DNA of 18,655 nucleotides from Acidimicrobiaceae bacterium (GCA_009840695.1 VXNG01000195.1:1-18655); one strand, 5' to 3'. Shown: positions 1 to 5,993, numbered from the stretch's first letter. The notes: generated by a model not told the origin, from the sequence alone. Numbers and translations: made by a program.

Positions 1-126
1 GGTGCCGATGCGCATCACCTTGGCCGGGTGATCGATCGTCTCATTGATCTCGTCGCCGGCCTGGCCGCCGACCTCGATCGCATCCGGAGCCAGCACCTCA
101 GGTTCGTTGCCGTCCACGAGCCCCAC
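1..126 (-). CDS. bpa: Bacterial proteasome activator Bpa, N-terminal part (runs off the left edge)
   Basis: Only the first 42 codons are in the window. The decisive stretch is residues 33-42, HPAKVMRIGT, which matches the conserved start of the Bpa core (QPAKVMRIGT in the Mycobacterium tuberculosis protein, from memory). It follows a variable acidic N-terminus, as usual for the family. Known role: Bpa forms an ATP-independent ring that opens the gate of the 20S proteasome and feeds it unfolded substrates without the Mpa ATPase. The GTG at 126 lies one base after the phosphatase stop codon. A second GTG at 117 (codon 4) has an AGGG-type ribosome site at a better distance and may be the real start. 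The rest of the gene and the proteasome genes are outside the window. Family identity is fairly sure despite the short piece; the start is not. Confidence 0.82.
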   Translation of the reverse strand, partial: MGLVDGNEPEVLAPDAIEVGGQAGDEINETIDHPAKVMRIGT

Positions 127-127
127 C

Positions 128-1246
128 CTACGAGACGTGCACTAGAAGCGGAACCAGCATCTCGGCCGAGGTCAACGAGCCGTGGCGGCCTATGAGCCTT
201 CCGGAGCCATCGTCGGGATGGCTGAACGCCCAGGCGTCCCGGGCCACCAGCGCCACATCCCCCAGCCGGGACCGGGCGGCGTCGGTCACGACCGGTCCCA
301 GCCAGCCGCTTTCGATGATCTCGGTGGCGGTATGGACCCAGGCCTGCGCGCCGTGGGCACTGACAGCAGCCTCGTACAGGTCGCGACCCCGGCCTGGCCG
401 GGCGTGCAGCCAGCGGAATCGGGCCTCACCGGACTCGGCATGGGCGCAGTCGAGTACAGAGCGATCGATCTTGATCAGGCCGTCGGAGCAGTCAACCAGG
501 CCGTGGTCGGATGTGGCCACCACCGCGGTGCCGCGAGGCACGACGGTGAGCAGATCGGCCATCAGCCGGTCGCAGGCGCGCAGCTCTGCGGTGTAGTGCT
601 CGCCGAAGGCATGCTCGTGGGCCACTATGTCCAGGCCCTCGTAGTAGGCGTAGATGAAGGACTCTCCCGCGGACAGCAGCCGCCTCACCTCCACCGCCAG
701 GCTCGACAGCATCTTGTACCCGTACCGGCGAGCGTCGCGCAGGTAGGCGCGGCTGAAGCCCGACTTGCGGTACACCTCCCTCTGCAACGCGGGCGGGCGC
801 TGGCCGCCGAAGGCGGCTACGGGTTGGAAACGCTCGGGCGGATGGCGGTCCAGGCCGTCTCCCTGCGGCGTCTTCCACTTGAGGATGTTGAGGTTGCCGT
901 CATCGGTTCGGATCCGGTACCCCACGATTCCGTGCTCGCCCACCCCGACGCCGGTCGCTATGGAGGTGAGGGCGGAAGCTGTGGTGCTCGGGGCCACGGT
1001 CGTGACGGTGGCGACCTGCATCTCGTGCAACGTGGGCGCCGCCCGCTGCCGGGTCGCGAGCTGCTCGGCGCCCAGTCCGTCCAGAATCAGCACCACAACG
1101 GCCCGAGCCTCGAAGACCTCGTCCGGCAGCGGTCCCGGTGAGGTACCGGGCTCGAGGATCGCGGGCACGATGTCGGCCACGGATCCGCCGCCGTACGCGG
1201 GCAGGACCGGCTCGCGGTGCGCGGGGATGGGTTCCGGTCGGGCCAC
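128..1246 (-). CDS. Alkaline phosphatase / nucleotide pyrophosphatase-phosphodiesterase family protein
   Basis: A 372-residue protein of the type I phosphodiesterase/nucleotide pyrophosphatase superfamily, metal-dependent hydrolases that cleave phosphodiester or phosphomonoester bonds. The two-metal site is visible in order: Asp56 in LILDGLG, the likely nucleophile Thr88 in TTVAPSTTAS, Asp206 and His210 in GLDIVAHEH, Asp247-His248 in ATSDHG, and His355 in GRHGSL. No signal peptide or membrane segment is evident, so it is probably cytoplasmic. The substrate cannot be read from the sequence. I chose the GTG at 1246; the frame stays open to 1369, but that would run into the divergent Rrf2 gene and no better start codon with a ribosome site is seen. 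A palindrome overlaps this start codon, suggesting repression of the gene. It ends one base before bpa, so the two are probably co-transcribed. Confidence 0.88.
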   Translation of the reverse strand: MARPEPIPAHREPVLPAYGGGSVADIVPAILEPGTSPGPLPDEVFEARAVVVLILDGLGAEQLATRQRAAPTLHEMQVATVTTVAPSTTASALTSIATGVGVGEHGIVGYRIRTDDGNLNILKWKTPQGDGLDRHPPERFQPVAAFGGQRPPALQREVYRKSGFSRAYLRDARRYGYKMLSSLAVEVRRLLSAGESFIYAYYEGLDIVAHEHAFGEHYTAELRACDRLMADLLTVVPRGTAVVATSDHGLVDCSDGLIKIDRSVLDCAHAESGEARFRWLHARPGRGRDLYEAAVSAHGAQAWVHTATEIIESGWLGPVVTDAARSRLGDVALVARDAWAFSHPDDGSGRLIGRHGSLTSAEMLVPLLVHVS

Positions 1247-1267
1247 GGCATCTAGGATGCCACCGTG
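1244..1267. promoter_or_regulatory. Operator-like palindrome over the phosphatase start codon
   Basis: Positions 1247-1261 form a perfect 15-base palindrome, GGCATC-TAG-GATGCC. Flanking CACGG (1244-1248) and CCGTG (1263-1267) extend the dyad with a two-base offset. It overlaps the GTG start of the phosphatase gene (1244-1246) and lies about 55 bases upstream of the divergent Rrf2 start. It also contains TAGGAT (1253-1258), a possible -10 element for the Rrf2 gene, though no good -35 accompanies it. Inference: a binding site for a dimeric regulator, most simply the adjacent Rrf2 protein. Confidence 0.5.
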
Positions 1268-1279
1268 ACTGTGCCGACA

Positions 1280-1292
1280 CGCGGTGACCGCG
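1280..1292. promoter_or_regulatory. Second operator-like palindrome in the divergent gap
   Basis: CGCGGT-G-ACCGCG is a perfect 13-base palindrome between the phosphatase and Rrf2 genes. Its centre (1286) is 32 bases from the centre of the palindrome at 1247-1261 (1254), about three helical turns, so both could be bound on the same DNA face. It is GC-only apart from two positions and differs in sequence from the first, so a chance palindrome in GC-rich DNA cannot be excluded. Confidence 0.38.
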
Positions 1293-1320
1293 CCGCCCTC
1301 GCCGCTGCGGGGGCACGGCC

Positions 1321-1770
1321 GTGAGGGTGTCGACACGCGGGGACTACGCATCCCGGGCCCTGCTGTCACTGGCGTTGCACAGGGAGAACGCTCCGACCTC
1401 CGTGCGGGAGATTGCCGAGCGCACCGCGCTGCCCCAGCCGTATCTGGAGCAGATCCTGCTGGCTCTCAAAGGGGCCGGCCTGGTGCGCTCCAAGCGAGGT
1501 GTGGGCGGCGGCTATGTGCTGGCCCGCGACCCTGCCGACATCAAGCTGTCGGAGATCGTGCGGGCCGTGGACGGCCCGATCGCGGCGGGTGATTTCGGGG
1601 AGCCTCACACCGACGGCGCCTGCGATCACGAGGGCCAATGCGTGCTGCTGGCGATCTGGGCGGCCTCGGGCTCCCACATGCGCCGGTTCCTCGACTCCTT
1701 CAGCCTGGCCCAGATAACCGCCATGGCCCAGGGCGAGGCTGCCTGGCCGGTCGACGAGGATCCCGCCTAG
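1321..1770 (+). CDS. Rrf2-family transcriptional regulator, possible Fe-S sensor
   Basis: A 149-residue Rrf2-family protein. It opens with the family signature MRVSTRGDYASRALLSLA. A winged helix-turn-helix follows (about residues 26-75), with EIAERTALPQPYLEQIL as the recognition region and the wing KRGVGGGYVLAR. Members such as IscR, NsrR and RsrR bind DNA as dimers and sense iron-sulfur status, nitric oxide or redox state through a cluster held by conserved cysteines. Here only Cys101 and Cys107 are present (CDHEGQC); by eye they match the second and third cysteines of IscR, and the first is replaced by Pro95/His96. Asp8 sits where Streptomyces coelicolor NsrR uses Asp8 as a cluster ligand. 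The start is GTG with GGGGG seven bases upstream. It is the only plus-strand gene here, divergent from the phosphatase gene and convergent with the RluD gene. The regulon is unknown. Confidence 0.93.
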   Translation: MRVSTRGDYASRALLSLALHRENAPTSVREIAERTALPQPYLEQILLALKGAGLVRSKRGVGGGYVLARDPADIKLSEIVRAVDGPIAAGDFGEPHTDGACDHEGQCVLLAIWAASGSHMRRFLDSFSLAQITAMAQGEAAWPVDEDPA

Positions 1771-1786
1771 AGCTTCTCGGCGCTGT

Positions 1787-2725
1787 CTACCGGCAGGACG
1801 CCAGCACTTCGGCCAGCTCGGCGGGAAGGGGCGACTCCGCTCTCACCGTCTCCTTGGTCACGGGGTGGCCGAACGACAGGGAGCGAGCGTGCAGGAACGG
1901 GCGCGACAGCCCGAAGACGCCGCCGCCGCGCCCTGCTGCGGCGTGCCCGGCCCCATAGGTCGGATCGGCTACGACGGCGTGGCCGATGGCCCGGAGGTGG
2001 ACTCTGATCTGGTGGGTCCGTCCGGTCTCGAGCCGGCAGGCAAGCAAGGCGACCCGTGCCGGCTCGGAGAAGCGCTGCTCCACCTCGTAGTGAGTGCGGG
2101 CGGGGCGTCCCCGGTCGGTCACGGTCATGCGCAACGGGTTGCGGCTCGACCGGCCCACGGGAGCGTCGACAACCCCTGCGGAGGCTTCGGGGTGTCCCCA
2201 GACCAGCGCGCTGTAGAGCCGCTCCGGTTCGTGGGAGCGCATCTGCTCGACCAACGATCGGTGGGCGCGCTCGGTGCGGGCCACGACCAGCAGCCCCGAT
2301 GTGCCTCGATCGAGCCGGTGAACGATGCCTGGCCGGTAGAGGTCACCGACGCCCGCGATCTCCGGATAGCGAGCCAGCAGCCCGTTGACGAGGGTGGCTC
2401 GGTCGTGCCCCGCGCCGGGATGCACCACCAGTCCAGCGGGCTTGTCCACCACGATCACGTCCGGATCCTCGAAGACTGTCGTGAAGGCCACCTCGGCATC
2501 GGGTACCGGGACAGGATCGTGGTGGGACTCGACGTCGATCGACAGCGACTCGCCCGCGGCGACCCGCCGAGCACCCGAGGTGATAACAGTCCCATCCAAG
2601 CGCACGCCGCCCGCCGCCACCAGCCGGGCCGCCGCCGAGCGACTCACGTCGGCAACCAGAGCTACGGCCCGGTCGAGCCGCAGGCCGTCGAGGGCTGTGC
2701 CTACGACTTCTCCCGCTGGAGTCAT
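1787..2725 (-). CDS. RluA/RluD-family RNA pseudouridine synthase
   Basis: A 312-residue enzyme that converts uridine to pseudouridine in structured RNA, probably 23S rRNA. An N-terminal S4 RNA-binding domain (about residues 16-65, LRLDRAVALVADVSRSAAARL) is followed by the catalytic domain. That domain holds DPDVIVVDKPAGLVVHPG (87-104) and the active-site motif HRLDRGTSG, with catalytic Asp139. The later GRTHQIRVHL motif is also present. The ATG at 2725 overlaps the lspA stop (ATGA), so translation is probably coupled to lspA. The frame is open further upstream, but that part lies over lspA and is not coding. RluD-type genes next to lspA are common in actinobacteria, for example Streptomyces. 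The exact target uridines cannot be assigned from sequence alone, so I give no symbol. It ends 16 bases from the convergent Rrf2 gene; no terminator hairpin is obvious there. Confidence 0.95.
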   Translation of the reverse strand: MTPAGEVVGTALDGLRLDRAVALVADVSRSAAARLVAAGGVRLDGTVITSGARRVAAGESLSIDVESHHDPVPVPDAEVAFTTVFEDPDVIVVDKPAGLVVHPGAGHDRATLVNGLLARYPEIAGVGDLYRPGIVHRLDRGTSGLLVVARTERAHRSLVEQMRSHEPERLYSALVWGHPEASAGVVDAPVGRSSRNPLRMTVTDRGRPARTHYEVEQRFSEPARVALLACRLETGRTHQIRVHLRAIGHAVVADPTYGAGHAAAGRGGGVFGLSRPFLHARSLSFGHPVTKETVRAESPLPAELAEVLASCR

Positions 2726-3198
2726 CTTGCTCGGCGGTACGTGTGCCACACCAGGGCCGCTCCTCCCAGCACGACCCCCATGTCGGCCACGTTCCACACC
2801 GGCCACCACTGGACGTCTATGAAGTCGACTACTGCACCCTGCAGGAAGCCGTCGCTGGATCGGAAGAGGCGATCCATCAGGTTGCCGAGCGCTCCCCCGG
2901 CGATGCACCCGGCCGCGATGGCCGACCACCGGTCGGCGGCCAGCCGCCGATTGAGGAGCAGGACAGCCGCGATCGCCACTGCAGCGATCCCCAGTAGCGG
3001 CCCGAGCCCCTGGAAGCTGCTGAAGGCCGCGCCGGTGTTGAAGACGAGGCGCAGCCGCAGCGTCCACACCAAGTCGATGACGCGGCCGCCGTCGAGGGCC
3101 TCCAGTGCCCACCACTTGGTGAGTTGATCGACTACGACCACCGACGTGGCCGCAGCCACAGCCCGGAGGGCATGACGGTAGGCGGGCCCGCCCGTCAT
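2722..3198 (-). CDS. lspA: Lipoprotein signal peptidase (signal peptidase II)
   Basis: A 158-residue membrane aspartic protease that removes the signal peptide from prolipoproteins after lipid is attached to the lipobox cysteine. The family motifs are all present: VVDQLTKWW (residues 22-30), FNTGAAFS (53-60), GGALGNLMDR with catalytic Asp109, and VVDFIDV plus WPVWNVAD with catalytic Asp139. Four hydrophobic segments fit the usual topology: about 11-30, 62-82, 92-106 and 137-152. It begins at an ATG 13 bases after the DksA-like gene, with no clear Shine-Dalgarno sequence, and its stop overlaps the start of the RluD-type gene. The three genes therefore look like one transcription unit, as in Streptomyces. 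Confidence 0.97.
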   Translation of the reverse strand: MTGGPAYRHALRAVAAATSVVVVDQLTKWWALEALDGGRVIDLVWTLRLRLVFNTGAAFSSFQGLGPLLGIAAVAIAAVLLLNRRLAADRWSAIAAGCIAGGALGNLMDRLFRSSDGFLQGAVVDFIDVQWWPVWNVADMGVVLGGAALVWHTYRRAR

Positions 3199-3211
3199 GG
3201 GGCCGGGCGCT

Positions 3212-3688
3212 CTACCGGCGACCGAGGCCGCCCGCCTTCACCTCGACGCGCTCGGCGGCCCAGGGGATGGCCCGGAGGCGGGCCTTGGGAATCGGCGCAC
3301 CCGACGTGACGCAGAAGCCGTATGTGCCGTCGTCTATGCGCTCCAACGCGGCGTCGATCTGGCTGACCGTGTGGCGCGCCTGACTGGACAGGGCCAGGTC
3401 GCGCTCTCGCTCGACCGCGACGGTGGTGCCCTCGCCCCCCTCCTCGTCGAACTGGACGTCGCCGGGCTCGCGTGTGGCCAGCAGCGACTCTGCCTCAGCC
3501 TGGTACTCCTCGGCCGAATGGAGGTACTTGGCTCGCTCCTTGAGCAGCTTCCGGCGCATCTCTTCGAGGAACGGCGAGTCGAAGCGGGGATTGGCAGTCT
3601 TGGCCGTCTCCGCCTTGGACGACGACTTCGCGGTTGCCGGTTCCCTGGATCCGGGTCGGGCGGATTGCGTGCTCTTGGCCTTGGCCAT
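3212..3688 (-). CDS. DksA/TraR-family protein with a degenerate zinc finger
   Basis: A 158-residue protein of the DksA/TraR family, whose members reach through the RNA polymerase secondary channel and alter initiation, often with ppGpp. A basic, low-complexity N-terminus (1-35) precedes two helices that would form the coiled coil (about 38-70 and 90-118). Between them is an acidic tip with Asp77 and Asp81 but no clear DxxDxA motif. The C-terminal finger reads YGFCVTSGAPIPKARLRAIP: only Cys126 of the usual four cysteines remains. The second is Ser129, and the distal pair is replaced in AAERVEV (144-150). The fold may hold without zinc. The ATG at 3688 has GGAG ten bases upstream. The neighbours, divIVA upstream and lspA downstream, match the Streptomyces arrangement. 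It is not a canonical DksA; whether it acts on RNA polymerase is inference. Confidence 0.88.
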   Translation of the reverse strand: MAKAKSTQSARPGSREPATAKSSSKAETAKTANPRFDSPFLEEMRRKLLKERAKYLHSAEEYQAEAESLLATREPGDVQFDEEGGEGTTVAVERERDLALSSQARHTVSQIDAALERIDDGTYGFCVTSGAPIPKARLRAIPWAAERVEVKAGGLGRR

Positions 3689-3711
3689 GTCTCTCAATCT
3701 CCGGTACCGCC

Positions 3712-3732
3712 GCCCGAGGCGAACCCTCGGAC
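3712..3732 (-). other. Hairpin between divIVA and the DksA-like gene
   Basis: On the minus strand CCGAGG-GTTCG-CCTCGG is a perfect 6-bp stem (3714-3730). One G.U and one G-C pair extend it to 8 bp. It begins about 30 bases after the divIVA stop and ends 23 bases before the DksA-like start. No T-run follows, so a classical intrinsic terminator is unlikely. It may be an attenuator, an RNA processing site or a 3'-end stabiliser for divIVA mRNA. Confidence 0.45.
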
Positions 3733-3761
3733 ATGACGGTGGTTCAGACGGCTCGTGATGG

Positions 3762-4970
3762 TCAAGCCCGGGGGCCGAGCCTACCGCCGCCGTCGTCGTG
3801 GTCGAAGAAGGCTGCCATGGCCGCGTCCCCGTCGGGCAGGGGCGCATCGCTGCTGACCACCTGCCGGAGCTGTTCGATGAACTCGTCGTCCTCCTCGGCG
3901 TCCATGTCGAAGAGTTCCGGGCTGTCAACTCCGAAGGGCATGGTCGCAGGTCCCGTGGAAGGTACCTCGTCGGCGCGGAAGGAGTCGTCCGGCTCCCCGT
4001 TGGCCGAACCGTTGCCGCTCGTCGAGGCCTCCAACGGGACCACATCCGCGGCGACAGGCTCAGACACCGCGGTGTCGATGTCCTCAGATGGATCGTATGG
4101 ATCGTGCTCGATGTCCTCGTCCCACTCGACCATGGGCAGATCGGGCACCGTGTCGGCATCAACGGCGTCTGCGGGCAGCGCTTGTTCGACTCCCGTTTCG
4201 GGATCCGCCTCGAGGGCTTGATCGTCCGGAGCGGCATCGGCAGCACTCGGCGGTGCTTCCTCCTCTGCGATGTCCTCCGAGGCTTCGAGGGCTTCGGCCC
4301 GGTCGCCGTCGGTGCTTGCATCGTCGGCGACCGGGTCGCTGTCGTCGGCGACCGGCTCGAACATCTCGACGAAGGACTGGAACGAGACCGCGAGACTGCG
4401 GAGCATGTCCCGCTCGCTCTCCAGCCTGGCCTGGATCTCGGCCACGACCGTCTCCAGTTCGCTCTTGGAAGTCTCCAGATCCCGTAGCTCCGCCTGCGCC
4501 CGTTCCCGTTCCGAGGCGAGTTCGGCCGCGGCCGTCTTCTTGGCCTCGGCGATGATGAGCTGACCGTTCTCCTCGGACTCGGCCAGCATGCGGGCGGCGC
4601 GCTCCTCGGCCGAGCGCAGGCGCTCGTTGGCTGCTGTCTCGGCTTCGGAAACAGTCTTGGCTGCCCGCTCCTTGGCGGAGTCGGTTATCGACTTCGCCTC
4701 GGACCGTGCTTCCGACACGGCCGAGTCGGCGGTGCGCTGCGCCAGTACGAGCGTTCGTAGCAGCGTCTCGCGGATCTCCGTGCCCCCGTCGTCATCGCCG
4801 GCCTGGGAGTCGAGCTGGGCCAAGCGATGCTCGAGCTCCGCGATCCGATCCTTGGCTTGAGCTGCCGCGCGGCCGACCGTCTTGACGTAGCTGTCCACTT
4901 CTTCGTAGTCGTAGCCGCGCATCCGCTCGCGAAACTTGACCTCGGCGGCGAGGTCGTTGAGTGCGTTCAT
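3762..4970 (-). CDS. divIVA: DivIVA/Wag31-family polar growth and septum-site protein
   Basis: A 402-residue coiled-coil protein. The N-terminal DivIVA membrane-binding motif is seen as KFRERMRGYDYEEVDSYV (residues 12-29). Long heptad-rich helices follow (about 37-56 and 65-203), rich in Ala, Glu and Arg. The rest (204-402) is a very acidic, probably disordered tail. It contains a short repeat, PVADD, and ends in a hydrophobic patch (DEFIEQLRQ, then AAMAAFF). In actinobacteria DivIVA marks curved membrane at poles and septa and recruits the wall-building machinery. Position behind ftsZ-pgeF-yggS-sepF-yggT supports the call. The protein is longer than Mycobacterium Wag31, mainly through the tail. 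The ATG at 4970 has no visible Shine-Dalgarno sequence; a stable hairpin occupies that place. Confidence 0.93.
   Translation of the reverse strand: MNALNDLAAEVKFRERMRGYDYEEVDSYVKTVGRAAAQAKDRIAELEHRLAQLDSQAGDDDGGTEIRETLLRTLVLAQRTADSAVSEARSEAKSITDSAKERAAKTVSEAETAANERLRSAEERAARMLAESEENGQLIIAEAKKTAAAELASERERAQAELRDLETSKSELETVVAEIQARLESERDMLRSLAVSFQSFVEMFEPVADDSDPVADDASTDGDRAEALEASEDIAEEEAPPSAADAAPDDQALEADPETGVEQALPADAVDADTVPDLPMVEWDEDIEHDPYDPSEDIDTAVSEPVAADVVPLEASTSGNGSANGEPDDSFRADEVPSTGPATMPFGVDSPELFDMDAEEDDEFIEQLRQVVSSDAPLPDGDAAMAAFFDHDDGGGRLGPRA
4321..4355. repeat. Short tandem repeat inside divIVA
   Basis: A 14-base unit, tcgtcggcgaccgg, occurs at 4321-4334 and again unchanged at 4342-4355, a 21-base (seven-codon) period. 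It encodes the repeated PVADD at residues 206-217, at the start of the acidic tail. Identity at the DNA level, not just protein, suggests a recent slippage duplication and a likely length-variable site between strains. Confidence 0.7.
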
Positions 4971-4976
4971 GCGGGC

Positions 4977-4997
4977 GATGATGCCACGGGCACCATC
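4977..4997 (-). promoter_or_regulatory. divIVA: Hairpin immediately before the divIVA start codon
   Basis: In the divIVA mRNA, GAUGGUGCC and GGCAUCAUC pair over nine positions (one a G.U pair) around a three-base CGU loop. The stem ends six bases before the ATG, exactly where a ribosome site should be, and no Shine-Dalgarno sequence is present. An alternative small stem, CACC-GAT-GGTG, uses part of the same bases, so two exclusive foldings are possible. Inference: structure-controlled translation of divIVA, or a site bound by a protein or small RNA. Confidence 0.42.
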
Positions 4998-5049
4998 GGT
5001 GTTGGTGGATGCTCCCCCAGTCGTGGCCGACCGTTCCGGCGGACGGCGG

Positions 5050-5316
5050 CTAGCAGATTCCGAGCGCTCGGAGCATCCTCTGCAGGAAGAAGATCCCGAA
5101 GATGACGATCACGGGTGAGAGGTCGAGCGCCATCCCGCCGAACCGGACCGTGGGCAGCATACGGCGCACCGGCTTCATGACCGGGTCGGTGACGGTGTAC
5201 AGGAAGCCCGCCACGGTGGCCATGGCGCCGTTCGGATTGAGCGGAAACCAGCTCAGCAGCACCCGACCGAAGATGGCGAACACATAGAGTTGTAGCAGCA
5301 GACAGAGAATGAACAC
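5050..5316 (-). CDS. YggT/YlmG-family small membrane protein
   Basis: An 88-residue protein with two hydrophobic segments (about residues 2-24 and 62-86). Between them is the family signature: GRVLLSWFPLNPNG, then TDPVMKPVRRMLPTV. YggT/YlmG proteins occur behind sepF in many Gram-positive bacteria and in plastids, where a role in membrane organisation, nucleoid distribution or division has been proposed. The molecular function remains unclear. The GTG start at 5316 has AGGAG 11 bases upstream. The gene is 58 bases after sepF, with a hairpin in the gap, and 79 bases before divIVA. Length is normal for the family. Confidence 0.93.
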   Translation of the reverse strand: MFILCLLLQLYVFAIFGRVLLSWFPLNPNGAMATVAGFLYTVTDPVMKPVRRMLPTVRFGGMALDLSPVIVIFGIFFLQRMLRALGIC

Positions 5317-5342
5317 TTTTCTTGCCGCTCCTGTTCGCTTCG

Positions 5343-5367
5343 CTCACGGGCCGCTCGGGCCCTTGAG
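5343..5367. other. Ten-position hairpin between sepF and yggT
   Basis: On the minus strand CTCAAGGGCC-CGAGC-GGCCCGTGAG pairs at nine of ten positions (one internal A/G mismatch) around a five-base loop. It starts seven bases after the sepF stop, a terminator-like position, but no T-run follows and yggT begins 26 bases further on. It more probably reduces read-through or marks an RNA processing point than fully terminates transcription. Confidence 0.45.
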
Positions 5368-5374
5368 GGCTTGG

Positions 5375-5932
5375 TCAGCCGCGCTTGCGACGGGCGGTAC
5401 CTCGCGACACCTCCACGTCGGCCGGGGTGAGCAGGTACACCTGGTCGGCGACGCGGTCCATCTTGCCGCCCATCGCGTAGCAGAGGCCGCTGGAGAAGTC
5501 CACCAGGCGACGTCTCAGGTCACGGTCGACCGCTTGAAGGTTCACGATCACGGGCTGGCCCGACTTGAACCGGTCCCCGATCTCTTGAGCGTCATTGAAG
5601 GCGTCGGGAGAGACGGCGTGCGGCTTCATCGTCTTGGAGGGCATCGAATGCACGACCCGCACCGAACTGTCTGTGTCAAGGTCGTCCATGTGTGCCCCAT
5701 CCTCAGCCGGCGCGAGGCTGATGGGTCGGACGGTCCGGCCCAGTACGGCGCTGTCAGAGGCTGAGCCCGACGCCACCGACACGCCCTGCCCGGGGACGGT
5801 GTCGGCTCCGGCCGGGTAGCGGCCCGGCGTTGCGACCGGGGGTTGATGCGGGCGGATCGGGTCTTCGTAGCTCTCGTAGTGCTCGTCGGGCCCGAGCCCG
5901 AGGTAGATCATCGCCTTCTTCAGCATCGACAT
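5375..5932 (-). CDS. sepF: Cell division protein SepF
   Basis: A 185-residue SepF. The N-terminal amphipathic helix MSMLKKAMIYLGL is the membrane anchor. A Pro/Ser/Ala-rich linker follows (about 24-90). The globular SepF domain occupies about residues 91-176, with VVHSMPSKTM, DAQEIGDRFKSGQPVIVNL, DLRRRLVDFSSGLCYAMGG and VYLLTP. SepF dimerises, binds the FtsZ C-terminal peptide and fixes the Z-ring to the membrane. In actinobacteria, which lack FtsA, it is the main positive anchor. The FtsZ encoded here carries a fitting C-terminal peptide (DVPDFLR). The ATG at 5932 has a strong AAGGAG five bases upstream. A 61-base gap separates it from yggS; no convincing promoter is seen there. Confidence 0.97.
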   Translation of the reverse strand: MSMLKKAMIYLGLGPDEHYESYEDPIRPHQPPVATPGRYPAGADTVPGQGVSVASGSASDSAVLGRTVRPISLAPAEDGAHMDDLDTDSSVRVVHSMPSKTMKPHAVSPDAFNDAQEIGDRFKSGQPVIVNLQAVDRDLRRRLVDFSSGLCYAMGGKMDRVADQVYLLTPADVEVSRGTARRKRG

Positions 5933-5937
5933 CGTCG

Positions 5938-5943
5938 CTCCTT
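5938..5943 (-). promoter_or_regulatory. sepF: Shine-Dalgarno sequence of sepF
   Basis: AAGGAG lies five bases before the sepF ATG. It is the best ribosome site in the window and stands out among neighbours that depend on start/stop overlap. It fixes the start at 5932 and suggests sepF is translated independently of yggS. Confidence 0.75.
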
Positions 5944-5993
5944 GAGCAGACTTTAGCGCGTCACGCTCGTTATCGATTCACCGGTGGTTCGTG

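Noticed and set aside
182..1141. A long open frame on the plus strand (319 codons) opposite the phosphatase gene
   Set aside because: It is the shadow of GC-rich coding DNA on the other strand. The minus-strand protein has a full set of phosphodiesterase metal motifs, while this frame has no recognisable domain.
1247..1369. A longer N-terminus for the phosphatase reaching 1369
   Set aside because: It would overlap the divergent Rrf2 gene and cover both palindromes, and its sequence does not resemble the family. GTG at 1246 is preferred.
1771..1786. A bidirectional terminator between the convergent Rrf2 and RluD-type genes
   Set aside because: The 16-base gap and its flanks show no stem with a T-run.
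5933..5993. A promoter for sepF in the yggS-sepF gap
   Set aside because: TAAAGT is a fair -10 but no -35 is found at 16-18 bases. CACCGGTG (5979-5986) is a palindrome too short to support an operator by itself.
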